In this document: piece after piece, positions 9,877-20,362 of the stretch
Layout: every line of letters begins with the position of its first letter
Numbering within the stretch: the first letter of the stretch is position 1
Origin: Rachicladosporium sp. CCFEE 5018
Taxonomy: Eukaryota > Ascomycota > Dothideomycetes > Cladosporiales > Cladosporiaceae
Direction: 5' to 3'
DNA length: 64,000 nucleotides
Assembly: GCA_002077045.2 (NCBI GenBank)
Contig: KZ111143.1
Span: 251,568-315,567, forward strand
Notes under the pieces: model-generated
Database searches by the model: none
What the model was told of the DNA's origin: nothing
The model's input: only the letters and a program-made list of their open reading frames with translations
Translations under genes and position numbers: made by a program

Positions 9877-11519
9877 ATGGCGAAAGAAGGTCAAGAGAGC
9901 AAGCCGCTCGGGTCATACCCCTCGTCTGGCATCAATGTCCTCATCGTGGGCACCGGGCTCGCGGGGCTCACCGCAGCGATCGAGTGCATTCGCAAGGGCC
10001 ACAGCGTCCAGGTCCTGGAGCGCGACACTGCAATCAACACAGCAGGTAAGATATGCTCTCTACCGGTAAATCCCCTGGTTCCTGAGAACTAACAGTAGCC
10101 AGGTGATATGTACTTCATGGGCCTCAGCGCAACGCACTTCTTCAAGCACTGGCCAGAGATGAAGGAGGAGTACGACTCCATTGGCCTCCACAACGCTTGG
10201 ATCGAGACCTACAAGCACAGCGGCGAGATCATGGTCAAGCCTCTGAAGGTCGCCGAGCGTCTGAAGGCCGCTGGCCTGGACCCCAACACCCCACCAGGCA
10301 CCTTCCAAATGCGCCCCCTCATCTACAGAATGTTCGTGCGCCAAGTCGAGAGACTCGGCGTGAAGATCGACTTCAACTCCCGAGTGACTGACTACTTCGA
10401 GGACGCTGAGAAGGGCACAGCTGGCGTCACTACTCAGGACGGCAAGCGCTACGAGGCGGATGTGGTGATTGCGGCTGATGGCGTGGGGTCCAAGTCACAG
10501 AAGCTTGTTGGTGGCGCTGTGAGGGCGAAGTCTTCGGGCAGAGCTATGTGGAGAGCTGCGTTCCCGATTGAGCATATGGACAAAGACCCGGCGGTCAAGG
10601 AGCACTACTCTATGGTGGGGCCAGATAAGGACGAGCCGATTGTGCGGACATACTTGGCACCTGGAGCCTATGCTCTGACGCTAACAAGGCCGGATACTAT
10701 GATCTGGATCTTGAACCACGATGTGAGTGTGATGTGAACCTGTATGGAAGCTAGAGGAAAGCTGACAAAAACAGGCAAACGACACCTCATCCGAGTCATG
10801 GGACAACTACATCAGCTCGGAGGAGGTACTCAAGGGCCTTGACGCCGTTCCCGGTGCAGACAAGTGGGACCCGAAGTTCAAGGACCTCGTTGCGATCACC
10901 CCTCCCAACACCATCGTCAACTTCGAGCTACTATGGCGCGACCCGCAGCTCACATGGGCCTCGCCGGCACGACGAGTCGTCCAGATTGGTGACAGCGCGC
11001 ACACTTTCTTGCCAGCGTCCGGAAACGGCGCTACGCAAGCGATTGAGGACGCCATCACACTTGCATCCTGCTTGCAGCTCGCTGGCAAGGATAACATCCC
11101 TGATGGCATTGAGGCACACACACGTTACCGGTGAGTCATCTCCGTCCATCTCCACGCTTCTTCACAATAGATTGCTGACATACCCTCATAGCTTCATCCG
11201 CAACTCCTGCGCCCAAAAGATGGGCTTCTCCAACGCCGAGCTCCTCCAAGACACCGACTGGTCAAAAGTGAAACTCAACCCGCGTCTCGCACAGCCCAAG
11301 CACCCGAAGTGGGTCTGGGCGCACGACCCAGAAGTCTACGCGTACGAGAACTGGGAGAAGAACATCGAGACGATGAAAGCGGGCGTGACATTCGACGAGA
11401 GTGGAATCCCGCCGAACTTCCCCGAGGGGTACAAGTGGGAGCCGTGGACGATTGATTATATTATGGAGTGCAAGAAGAATCAGGTGCCTGTGGATTTGGG
11501 GCCGGGGAATTGGGATTAG
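9877..11519 (+). CDS. Class A FAD-dependent aromatic-type monooxygenase
   Basis: NAD(P)H- and FAD-dependent hydroxylase of the salicylate/p-hydroxybenzoate hydroxylase superfamily, 490 aa. Three introns: 10046-10102 (57 nt), 10723-10774 (52 nt) and 11131-11191 (61 nt). The dinucleotide-binding motif VLIVGTGLAGLTAAIE is at about residues 23-38. The DG motif (VIAADGVGSKSQ) is near residue 190, and the GD motif with FAD ribityl contact (VVQIGDSAHTFLPASGNGA) is near residue 350. The frame is open slightly upstream, but 9877 is the first ATG and is followed by MAKEGQES. There is no signal peptide, so it is probably cytosolic. It is divergent from the P450 across a shared promoter, which suggests joint oxidation of an aromatic or polyketide-like substrate. 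That is inference. Confidence 0.87.
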
Positions 11520-11888
11520 ATGCGTGCATCGTGGGCGAGATGGGAGGTACGGGTGAAGTTGGGGGTTAGATGCCGTGATGTGAAAATGCTATCATATAAA
11601 TAAGCTTGTCTTCAAAGACTGCTGGGTGCCACGTTCGATATGTTGCCCTCTGGCAGCTGCACATCTGTACCTCAGAGTTGTGCTTCGATTGATGCAGCTG
11701 TAGCGTAGAGCTACGATACGGTTCTACCATCGAAAGTCGAGCCGGACGTGTGGCACAACGACTGGCTGGATCTGCATGAAGTCGCCTTCCGATTGAGGCA
11801 GATTCCGGCTTCACTGATAAGCTCCACTCATACACAGTCACAAGACGCCGGACTCTAAGAGCGGCGGAGGACATTCGATCATTGAGCG
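11520..11888. other. Intergenic, convergent 3' ends
   Basis: This lies between the flavin monooxygenase stop and the amidase remnant. Nothing is recognised. Confidence 0.35.
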
Positions 11889-12510
11889 TTATTCTCGGTT
11901 GGTCATCAGAGGCTTAGGCAGCGGTCTCCGCTCGAAAGCCTCCTCACAGCCTCTCATGAACCTCAATAGCGTTTCTTCACCTCCACCTTTCGCAACGAAG
12001 CACAGCCCAAAAGGCCGCTCGTTCTCCTTACTGTACTGTATTGTCTTCAGAGGCGCGGTGGCGATCGGGTAACCTATGATAATGCGATCAGCGGCAGTTC
12101 TCGAGCCTTGTAGGTAGTCGTAGAGAGAGTGAAAAGGCTTACCAGCACCAGCAGCGTAAGTGCACAGCGGACTATCGCCCAACGCAACCAAGACATCGAC
12201 GCTCTGGAAAATCGGGTCCAGTGCTTCCTTGCCTCGTTTCCTTATCTCGCGTGCCATTGCCTCAGCTTGCTCCGGTGTCGTGCGATTCGAGAGCAGCTCA
12301 ATAATTTCATGCTGGGAGGGATGACCTATAGGACCGCATGATTAGCCAGGTAGCTCAAGATACTTCAAAGAGGTGAAGAGTGGTACTCGGTGGCAGAGCA
12401 ACATCCCTGTGCGCTTCGTTCCAAGCCACCATGTCCCCGAGAGATCGAATCTCGGAGGTCTTGAAAGACGAGAGGAAGGCCGGCATGCGAGTTGTTCGGA
12501 GATGGTGCAC
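11889..12510 (-). pseudogene. 5'-truncated amidase (amidase signature family) remnant
   Basis: Only the C-terminal quarter of an amidase is present. Pieces recovered by splicing are: SEIRSLGDMVAWNEAHRDVA (upstream exon, near 12.4 kb); then, across an intron at 12326-12386, HPSQHEIIELLSNRTTPEQA and the helix leading to DPIFQSVDVLVALGDSP; then, across an intron at 12074-12142, AAGAGYPIATAPLK. The last of these is a strong C-terminal hallmark of fungal amidases. The intron borders are still intact. The catalytic core (Ser-cisSer-Lys triad, GSSGG loop) is missing. Upstream sequence to 12918 shows none of it, and the next gene starts there. The left end is approximate. A short expressed frame cannot be ruled out, but it would have no amidase activity. 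Confidence 0.7.
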
Positions 12511-12918
12511 TGTAAGCGATATTAGCAGCTGATTTCTTGCCACCGGGAACGTTGTGAGAGCGGTGTGAGTCTGGAACTCACTGCAGGTCTCTTGAAAGAG
12601 GCAGCCCAGTAGGAGCTCATGTTGACATATGATCATCCCCGTTTAGTGCAACATCTGATGTAGATTGGTGTCGAAACACTGGCTTGCTACACATCTGACA
12701 CATTGTAAAGAGAAACAGATCGGGGGGTTCCATGCAGAACTAGCAGACTGAAGTTGTTTCGTGCTTACCTGGGAGCTTACCTGCCCCGCTCTGTGGCTTG
12801 CTTGACGCGCAGGAGGACGTGACAGATAGGCTGCTGGGCCAGCAGCACACCTTCCTCACATGTCAACCACACTCTTACGGCCAGACACACCGACGCGTTA
12901 CCCCGAGATCAATCAGCG
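12511..12918. other. Promoter of the HeLo-like/pseudokinase gene
   Basis: No amidase core is found here on the minus strand. One ACGCGT box sits at 12893-12898, about 20 bases before the next ATG. Confidence 0.3.
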
Positions 12919-14457
12919 ATGGATTCAGCATTGCTTGCGGGGCGAGTCGGCGTGGCCGGCCTCGGCCTCGGCGCCGTCTCGACAGGCATAGACCTCGTCC
13001 ATGTAATCCGTTCAGCACTTGATGCGTGGGACCAATTTAGTAATGCTGAGAGGGACGTAAGTTTCTTCAGAGCCAAGCTGCTTCTCCAGAGGGCTATACT
13101 CGATAGTTGGAGATCGTATTGGTATGGGTACAGGAAGAATGGCCGAGTGAGTATTGATGAGCTTCAACTGCTCGGCGCTCACGACAGCACGATCAAGACC
13201 ATCTTGGCCTCGGTGCATGATGAGCTTCGCTATCTGGATCCTGTCAAAGTTCTGCACCGGGCGCAGCAATCCCTCGCAGCGAGCAGCAAAGTCACATGGA
13301 TCGCAGGGCAGGAGAAAGTTGCGCAAGATGCGCTTCAGAGAGTCGAGTCACTTCTGAGCGGCCTGTACAGGCTTTTGCCACCGTTATCGCCGCATGCAGA
13401 AGCGCAAATGATGATGGCGCTGTACGATATTGACCAATCTCGGATGCATAACAATCAGCAACGTCCCTTGCCGTTGATTCAAAGAGTTGCACAGCTGCGA
13501 CAACTCAACGAAGACTTGGATGACGAGCTGCAACAGCGGATCGATACTTGGCAAACCCAAAGTAAGACAATAGCAGATGTCATGGCACCGCAACCGACCG
13601 GTTTGGTGCCCGAAGTGGGAACAGCCGGTACGCGGAGTCGGGGCAAAGGGGTCCTGGTGGAGTGGAAAGCTTATGCCGTATTGCAGGGCGCCCACGGCGT
13701 CGAGCTCAGGAGTCGGAGAGACAACTTAGCGAGGCTGCTCAAAGCTCGAGATAAACCTGAAGAGCTGCTGGCACTTTCCGGCGCGGGTTATTTTGACGAC
13801 GTTGCCAACAAACGGTATGGCTTTGTATTCGAGTCTCCAGCCAGAGGCACAGATGCATCGATCGTATCTCTCAATACACTCCTGCGCGACGCTAGAGCGG
13901 AGAGCTTGCCATCGCTAGAGCACCGGTACCTGATCGCGTATCGCTTAGCGTTATCGCTCTCGATCTTGTTCGTTGTCGGATGGCTGCATAAGGGCCTTCG
14001 GAGTCACAATATCCTGTTTGTCAAGGAAGGCGAACAGCTGCAATGGACACAGCCATATCTCTGCGGCTTTGCTTTCTCGAGACCCGACAAGCCGAACGAG
14101 GTTTCCGAAAAGCTTGAGCACAGCGAGCGTTTCAATCTATATCGTCATCCGATGACTCAGAACGCGCCACGACTGGGTTACAGGAAGGCGTTTGACATTT
14201 ACAGCTTCGGTGTCATACTCTTCGAGATCGCTGCGTGGACCCCAGCCTTCACGCGCTGGAAGCACGACCCCATAAAGTTCCGAGAAGAGCTCATCAAGCC
14301 GAGTGATCTCGCCCGCGTTGCTCATTGGATGGGTTCTGATTATCGGGATGTTATGTTGAAGTGTCTCGATGGCACTTTCGAACAAGATGGCCTTGAAGTT
14401 CCGCGGATGTTCTTCCCGGAAGTTGTCGAAGTATTGAGAGATCTGATGGCGCAATGA
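12919..14457 (+). CDS. HeLo-like N-terminal domain plus degenerate kinase protein
   Basis: Single-exon protein of 512 aa. The N-terminus (residues about 1-175) begins with a Gly/Ala-rich hydrophobic helix (GRVGVAGLGLGAVSTGIDLV) and continues as a helical bundle with an FFRAKLLLQRA...W pattern. That layout resembles HeLo/HeLo-like prion-inhibition domains, which form membrane-active helical bundles in fungal incompatibility proteins. The C-terminus (about 290-510) is a kinase fold that looks inactive. The HRD-type loop reads WLHKGLRSHN (355-364), without the catalytic Asp. The DFG position reads CGF (382-384), and no VAIK lysine is evident. DIYSFGVILFEIAAW marks the F-helix region. Bundle plus pseudokinase is the arrangement of animal MLKL. 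A cell-death role is inference from architecture. Confidence is higher for the kinase-like part than for the HeLo part. Confidence 0.72.
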   Translation: MDSALLAGRVGVAGLGLGAVSTGIDLVHVIRSALDAWDQFSNAERDVSFFRAKLLLQRAILDSWRSYWYGYRKNGRVSIDELQLLGAHDSTIKTILASVHDELRYLDPVKVLHRAQQSLAASSKVTWIAGQEKVAQDALQRVESLLSGLYRLLPPLSPHAEAQMMMALYDIDQSRMHNNQQRPLPLIQRVAQLRQLNEDLDDELQQRIDTWQTQSKTIADVMAPQPTGLVPEVGTAGTRSRGKGVLVEWKAYAVLQGAHGVELRSRRDNLARLLKARDKPEELLALSGAGYFDDVANKRYGFVFESPARGTDASIVSLNTLLRDARAESLPSLEHRYLIAYRLALSLSILFVVGWLHKGLRSHNILFVKEGEQLQWTQPYLCGFAFSRPDKPNEVSEKLEHSERFNLYRHPMTQNAPRLGYRKAFDIYSFGVILFEIAAWTPAFTRWKHDPIKFREELIKPSDLARVAHWMGSDYRDVMLKCLDGTFEQDGLEVPRMFFPEVVEVLRDLMAQ

Positions 14458-14832
14458 GTATGCCACATGCAGAACTCACCGTGCTTTGCAATAGCTCCAA
14501 GCAATCGGAGCCCATCGTGCTTCCATGGTAAAGCATCGGTAGGCGACCACCGAAACGAGCTATACCACATCTCAGAAGAGCGAAGAGCGTATCAGCAGCA
14601 TGCAATAACAGCTTGGATCGGCCTCTGCGTAATCTAGGCGTTAGTCACGTTAGCAAAGTATCTATATGTACGTGAATGTGAGGTCAGGGTGTCAATGGCG
14701 TGGCTTGGATTTGCATAGACTGAGGTGATCAGTGACGAGGATCGGGAGGAACCGCACAAGAGTCTCGGGACAGAAACACTAAGCACGCATTGGGGTGCAT
14801 CTCGTGTCTACCATCTGTTCAACACTCCAGTG
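14458..14832. other. Intergenic, left border of duplicated block
   Basis: This short promoter precedes thioesterase copy A. It has no visible resemblance to the corresponding sequence before copy B (45747-45948). Confidence 0.4.
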
Positions 14833-15790
14833 ATGGCGGTACTCGCGCGCCGCATACGGCCCCGATTACCTTGTCTATTTTACCTCGTCTCTCTGCGCCA
14901 CCAGCATTCCACCACACCTGTAACAGCCCAACTCCCACCCCGCTGGCTCTCAGACCTCAAATCCCGCCTAGGCCACTGCATGACCTTCGGCCTCTCCCCG
15001 TCCCAAACCTCCCAGGCCGCCCAAATACTCCGCACCCTCAGCACAGACTGGCGCACCCTGCTAGCAGGCTCCGAGGGCTACCTCACCTCCCCAGAGCGAA
15101 CAAGTCTGCACCGCTGGCCCGTGGCTTGGGGGGATCAGGACTCTATGGTGAGTCGTCCTATAATCCGCGTGACTGTTTGGAGCGGCGTTGACAGTGGCTA
15201 AGGCGTACGGCTGAAAGGGACACGTCAATAATGTGATGTACAACCGCTACGCGGAGAGTGGGAGAGTCGCATGGGCGCACAAGTATGGCAAGTTTGTTGA
15301 TCCAGAGCATGGGGAGGTTTGGAGGGATTTGGCGACGCCGAGGGGGAGTGTGGGCATGATATTGAGAAAGATCACGACGGAGTTTAAGTTTGTGAGTTTA
15401 GTCTTCTTGAGTGGGACTTGGTGAAAGGGAAATTGGTGCTGATGGAATGACCAGCCGATGAAGTACCCAGATCACATCACAGTGTACCACAAGCTGCACG
15501 CTGAGCCTGGGGAGGCGGATGACGCGTTCATGCTGGATGTGTTGATATTGTCGGAGCTTCATCAACGGCCTGCGGCAAGGTGCTACGAAGACTGTGCGTT
15601 GTATGACTATAACCTGGCGAAGAAAACGACGATGTTGCCGTGGATGACGAATGTGCTTAGAGAGACTTGGCGATTACAGGAAGTAGCCAAGCAAGAGAAC
15701 AACGCGAAGGTAGCAGAGCTTTTAGTGCAAGTGAAGAAGATAGAGCAGGAAAGCTGGGATCGCAAGGACGCAGTGGAAGCATTCGGGTAG
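14833..15790 (+). CDS. Hotdog-fold acyl-CoA thioesterase-like protein, copy A
   Basis: Thioesterase of the 4HBT type, 274 aa. Exons are 14833-15147, 15218-15391 and 15455-15790, with introns of 70 and 63 nt. The first splice creates DSMGHVNNVMYNRYAESGR, the catalytic segment of YbgC-like hotdog enzymes that hydrolyse acyl-CoA thioesters. The N-terminus is Arg-rich and lacks acidic residues (MAVLARRIRPRLPCLFYLV...), suggesting mitochondrial import. The physiological acyl substrate is not visible. The N-terminal 35 residues differ strongly from copy B, while residues encoded by exons 2 and 3 are nearly identical (about five changes). Confidence 0.82.
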
Positions 15791-16909
15791 CTAGGGATGC
15801 CTACATAGGCAGCATCTTCGCCTGCTGACTGGGCTTTCGGATGTCTGCCGGCGAGTTACTGCATAAGTACCGCATCCTGATCGGCGAGGTTCCGTCAGCT
15901 GTCACCTGCATGTACCTACTACTTAGGGAAGTGCCTGTCAGCGAGCAGTCAGCCACATGCGGATTGTCAAAGATTCCCATCCGGGAGAAGGTCGGCGGAG
16001 GTCGAGATGATCATCATCGATAATGGTCAGCTGACCGTTGCAAGACCTCGTGAGGAGATACACCCGATTGTCGTGACGCGAACCTCCCAGGGTAGTCCAG
16101 TGAGGGTAGGTCGGGGATTTCTTGATCCTCGGTCAAAATCTTCAGATGGACTGCAGCACATGCCGCACAAGCACCCCTGCCGGCACTATGTAGCATCATG
16201 CTGCAAGACATCAACTGGCCGAAGACTGCAGCTAGAGAACACACTACTGCCTCGTGACGTCTCCCATCACGGTCTTTATTCCTTTCATCGCGGGGGATAT
16301 CGTCGTGTCGCCGTGCTCCCCCACGCGCTGCCGGCCCCATTGCCCTACGATATGGTGGCGTTTTTGCGATCCGCCGGCCCGCAGCGGTGTGGTGTTTGCC
16401 TTTGCCCAGAGCGAGTCGACTGATCGACAGCGCCGAGCTCGGGGTGCTGCACCGAGTTCTTAGTCAAGCTTCCAGCTTTCGTACTCTGTACTCCACCAAG
16501 CAATATCACATCGTCGTCGCTAGGCAGCCAGTAAGCGGGGTGTACTCCTTCCGCCGCGCTGACGAAGATCTTGACTTTGCCGTTGGCGCTGCCCACGTCG
16601 GGACAAACACTTCGAAGCTAACGAAAAGCTTGCACAGGGCAGTTGCTGCCCCCGGTTGTGCCCGGATCTTGAAACTGCAGCGCATGCAGGAGGAAGGCTT
16701 GCTTAGTCGTGACTGCTACTGCACACTTGCCGCTGCCGACGATGCGAAATTCGTCCACGCACTACACACCACCCAGCATCAACATAACATTTCGCAGCAT
16801 TTCTCGTTGATCATCCTCACACGCGACTCCCGACTGGCTCGCCGTCTATTACTAGACGAGCCAGAAGGGACTGCCAGAGCTTGGTCACAACCTCGTCTTC
16901 CCACGTTTC
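15791..16909. promoter_or_regulatory. Intergenic region upstream of acrB-like copy A
   Basis: This 1.1-kb region is closely conserved with 46910-48028. A plus-strand frame overlaps the acrB-like start in another frame in both copies, but I treat it as a by-product of recent duplication. A hairpin lies near the acrB-like ATG (separate entry). Confidence 0.4.
16834..16864 (+). other. Inverted repeat in the acrB-like leader, copy A
   Basis: Arms CTGGCTCG (16834-16841) and CGAGCCAG (16857-16864) are perfect complements. They can extend by three more pairs after a small bulge. The repeat lies about 45 nt before the ATG and is repeated unchanged in copy B. Confidence 0.4.
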
Positions 16910-19900
16910 ATGCCTTCCAAGGGCAAGGCCAAATCCGCGCCGAATCAGCACGACAAACGTCACGAGAGTGGGCTTGCAGCACCAGGGAAGCGTGTCACGA
17001 AGCAGCGGTCGAACGGACATCTCAACGGAGCGCCAAATGGCAAGCCTGCGCAGTCTGCGCCAACGCCGCCTCTACCTTCCCCGGGCCTAGGCTCTGCGGC
17101 CGAATCTTCTCGCCAAGTCAAGAGTGCGGTCACGAGTGCGGGTGTAGGCAGTCACGTTACGGATGCGTGTGCAGAGGATGTGGAAAGCGCGCAAAGAGAC
17201 AGGACTGGGTCGGATGCGTCTGGCGATGAGGGCATGAGCTATACCGAGCCGGCTGCGCACAACAAATTTGACCTCGCCCCGCACGTGGAGGTCACCACCG
17301 CTGCCATGATTTCGAAGTCTGCACCTACCGCAGGACCGGCAGGGGTAGTCTCGACTATACTGACATACTACCCGCTGCGCGACGCCATCTCGATCCTGAT
17401 ACTGCTCCTCTCTCTGCCACCGACTCTGGTCCTGGTGATACAGAGTTTGTTCGCATCTTTGACTTTCGTACCTCCGACTGCCGGCATCTCGTTCTCGACA
17501 CTGCCCAATGTGAAGGAAATGTTCAACGCTTCTGGACTTGGATACCCGGCTTTGGCTACAATTCTGCTCGTTGATCTGCTATTCTACCTCTGCTGGCTTC
17601 CGTTCCAGAAGCCGCTGCAGAACATGTTCTTGGATCTCTCGCAGACAGTCATTGCAATATCATTGAGCGGAGCAGCAGCGAGCAATGGGACACCGACTTC
17701 GAGCATCGTCACTTGCAGTGTAATAGTATGCATAGTACATATGCTACGGTATCGCTCAATAGATCTGGGCGCGCTGGATTACCTCCGATCGGTCATACAT
17801 AAATTGGACATCGGCGTGGACCTTTCTTTACCTTCAGCATTTTCCTCATTATTTTCGCGGCCAGAGATCGAGCACACATGGTTCTACACCGCTGTGCGCA
17901 CGATCCTTGGCGTTCACATCGTTTCGCAAGGCGTCACAACTTGCATCCGCCGCTCTCTTGCTAGTGCCAACGAGAGGACTTCGAATAGCAATAGCACTGC
18001 CAAGACCGACCCAGAAGCTGCTGCCGGAGTTGATGCTACTCCACGCACGAATTCTGACAGCGCACAACATCCGCTTCCTACGCTCAATACTGACGGGAGG
18101 TTACCTGGACCGTCTGCATCATCACGAGACGCAAAGGGGAAGGACTCCAATAGCAAAAAGAAACGGAAACAGGCCAATCAGGTTCGGAGTCAGCAGCCGC
18201 TTTGGGCAGCTATTGCTAGTACTAAAGTCACTTTCTTGAAGGAGCTTGAGCAAAAAGATGCGGCGGAGGATGCCAAAGATGCGGCACGCATACAATATGA
18301 TGCATACACAAACACGACATTTACTAACACACAAAGTACCAACACCGACAAGATATGGATTAATGACGTTCGCGACACCGAGATCTCATTTCAGCTTGAG
18401 CTTGCTTCAGACTTGGAGCAAGCTGAAATTGATGATGTGGAAGAGGGTCTCGAGGGCAACGCTGGAGCGGACAAGACGAGACCGTTCTTCGTCAAAATCA
18501 ATAGTGCGACCTGGACCTCGATCAGGATTACGCCACGCGCTACACAAGGAGAACGTGATCAAGGATGGTGGGACGGCGAGATTTTCGGTCTTGCGCCGCT
18601 GAGCACCTATCATTGTGAGATTGTAGCAACGGCCGGTCAGCGCGTACTGTCTTCGATCAATCTCATCACGCAATCAGCACCGACCGCGGAACAGGCAGCT
18701 ACTGTACCCTCGCAGTCAATACCTCAGGCACTTCGACCCTCCTCGCCTGTCACCACCCTCAAGCAGTCTCTTGTCCAAGCCGAGGCGCGATTGGCCGAAG
18801 CACGCAACAGAGCCAAGAAAAGCAAGCGAGATCAAAAGGCCGCGAACGCCGATGTCAAGCGTGAGATCGCAACGCTCAAGGGCAAGCTCGAGGGCTTCAC
18901 TGGGAACGATGACAAGCAGACCCGCCGAATCCAGCAGCTTACCCAGGCCAAGGAAACAGCGGAAACGGCAATCACTGACTTACGACAGCAATTGAGTGCG
19001 CTGGGAGACCTGCCTGCGGACGAAGCTGCTGACATGGAGCGCAAGCGACGTGACTGGCAAGTTGCTGCGAACATCAGGAACGCCAAGTCGAAGGAGCTTG
19101 CGGCTGCGAAAAGCGAATCCGAGCGCGAACTATCCCACCTCAAGTCAGAGCTCAGCGCCTCGGATGCCAAGCACGAGAAGCTTCTCTCACGTCGTCAGCA
19201 GAAGGATGCCGAACTACATCATGCTGAGCAAAAGCGCAAGACCGAGGTTCAGGCGAAGGAGCTACACGATCAGCATCGCGCCCAGGAAATGCAGCGCAGA
19301 CAGCAGCAAGACCACGAGACGCGTACCATGATTAATAGTATGATCGGGGAGCATGCGGCCCTTTCTAACAAGACCATGCTGTACCGGCAAGAAGCTCACG
19401 CGATACAGACTGCCGATTCCGCGCAATCTGGATATGCCGGCCACTCTTCGCCTCCGACCCCCGAAAGCGCTGCGCTTCACAATGGTCACCTCGCTCAGGC
19501 CAGTGGCTACACGAACTTCTTCCCTGGTGGTCACGCTGGTCCTATTCAGTCCTATCAACCTCAGTACCAACCCGCTGCTCCTCGAGGTAGATCCTCGAGC
19601 ATGCTCAGCCAAGCTTCTGGCTTCACCGACAATAACGAAGAGCAACCGTTCGAGCCTCGTCACCACCAGACATGGTCCGGTCAGTCGCACACTCTGGCCG
19701 GCGCTCCCGATACTCGGAAGCAAAGCGAAGGCTCTGGCGGCTCTGGGTCGGGTTCAGGATCCGGTTCTGGGACTAACGGGAGTACTGCTTCGAACAGTCC
19801 CAGGCCTGACGCGACGGCGAAGCCTTTCAGCCCTGCTGCAGCGATGTTCAGTCCTGTTGTGCAGCCTTCGAAGATGGCAGTGCTCAGTCATGGGAAGGAC

Positions 19901-19927
19901 TTCGGTGCTGTTGGGGATGGTCGGTAG
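16910..19927 (+). CDS. acrB: AcrB-like ubiquitination-network membrane protein, copy A
   Basis: Single-exon protein of 1005 aa. It resembles Aspergillus AcrB, a coiled-coil protein with three membrane spans tied genetically to the CreB/CreC deubiquitination network of carbon control. Visible parts in order: a basic, low-complexity N-terminus (about 1-140); three hydrophobic segments at about 155-180, 205-230 and 245-275; a Ser/Asn-rich linker with KKKRK near 410; a globular part around 480-590; a long charged coiled coil at about 614-803; and a Ser/Gly/Pro/Gln-rich tail with a GSGSG run near residue 950. By my reading about 28 of 1005 residues differ from copy B. The family name rests on length, layout and remembered resemblance, so moderate certainty. 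Confidence 0.7.
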   Translation: MPSKGKAKSAPNQHDKRHESGLAAPGKRVTKQRSNGHLNGAPNGKPAQSAPTPPLPSPGLGSAAESSRQVKSAVTSAGVGSHVTDACAEDVESAQRDRTGSDASGDEGMSYTEPAAHNKFDLAPHVEVTTAAMISKSAPTAGPAGVVSTILTYYPLRDAISILILLLSLPPTLVLVIQSLFASLTFVPPTAGISFSTLPNVKEMFNASGLGYPALATILLVDLLFYLCWLPFQKPLQNMFLDLSQTVIAISLSGAAASNGTPTSSIVTCSVIVCIVHMLRYRSIDLGALDYLRSVIHKLDIGVDLSLPSAFSSLFSRPEIEHTWFYTAVRTILGVHIVSQGVTTCIRRSLASANERTSNSNSTAKTDPEAAAGVDATPRTNSDSAQHPLPTLNTDGRLPGPSASSRDAKGKDSNSKKKRKQANQVRSQQPLWAAIASTKVTFLKELEQKDAAEDAKDAARIQYDAYTNTTFTNTQSTNTDKIWINDVRDTEISFQLELASDLEQAEIDDVEEGLEGNAGADKTRPFFVKINSATWTSIRITPRATQGERDQGWWDGEIFGLAPLSTYHCEIVATAGQRVLSSINLITQSAPTAEQAATVPSQSIPQALRPSSPVTTLKQSLVQAEARLAEARNRAKKSKRDQKAANADVKREIATLKGKLEGFTGNDDKQTRRIQQLTQAKETAETAITDLRQQLSALGDLPADEAADMERKRRDWQVAANIRNAKSKELAAAKSESERELSHLKSELSASDAKHEKLLSRRQQKDAELHHAEQKRKTEVQAKELHDQHRAQEMQRRQQQDHETRTMINSMIGEHAALSNKTMLYRQEAHAIQTADSAQSGYAGHSSPPTPESAALHNGHLAQASGYTNFFPGGHAGPIQSYQPQYQPAAPRGRSSSMLSQASGFTDNNEEQPFEPRHHQTWSGQSHTLAGAPDTRKQSEGSGGSGSGSGSGSGTNGSTASNSPRPDATAKPFSPAAAMFSPVVQPSKMAVLSHGKDFGAVGDGR

Positions 19928-20362
19928 CGTCGTTCTGATCCGAAAGCTTAGTACATGTGAATGGATGTGTCTTTGTGTGTGTCATTTATGGTCCCGCTTC
20001 CTCCATCGACCCCGTGAGACCATCCTCCTATAGCGCTACGCTCTGTAATAATCCGCCAAGTGAAGAGACATGTGCCGGAGTGACATCAAATCTAGCTCTC
20101 GTTTTGTAGCAACCAATTATTCGCGCACAAGGGCCACATGGCCAGAAGTCAGGGTCTGCGCACGACGTCACTGCCATATTTGTTGTCCCCATCGTCCACC
20201 CACAGTATTTGGGCTCACCTCAGACTTTAATCAACACCTTCAACACCACACCTCCACTCCACCCTACCACTTTACCAATCTCCCCCTATTCCAATCAATT
20301 ACCGCCCCATAGAATTGACTACTACACATCACCTTCACTCAACACCCCACACACCGCCCACC
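19928..20362. promoter_or_regulatory. Intergenic, SEC14 copy A promoter
   Basis: The distal part is well conserved with copy B (the ACAAGGGCCACATGGCCAGA region). The last 150 nt before the ATG are C-rich and diverge with indels. Confidence 0.4.

Noticed and set aside
16387..17229. A long frame overlapping the acrB-like start, open in both copies (also 47368-48348)
   Set aside because: It lies in another frame over the acrB-like N-terminus, has no domain, and its conservation follows from the near-identity of the copies.
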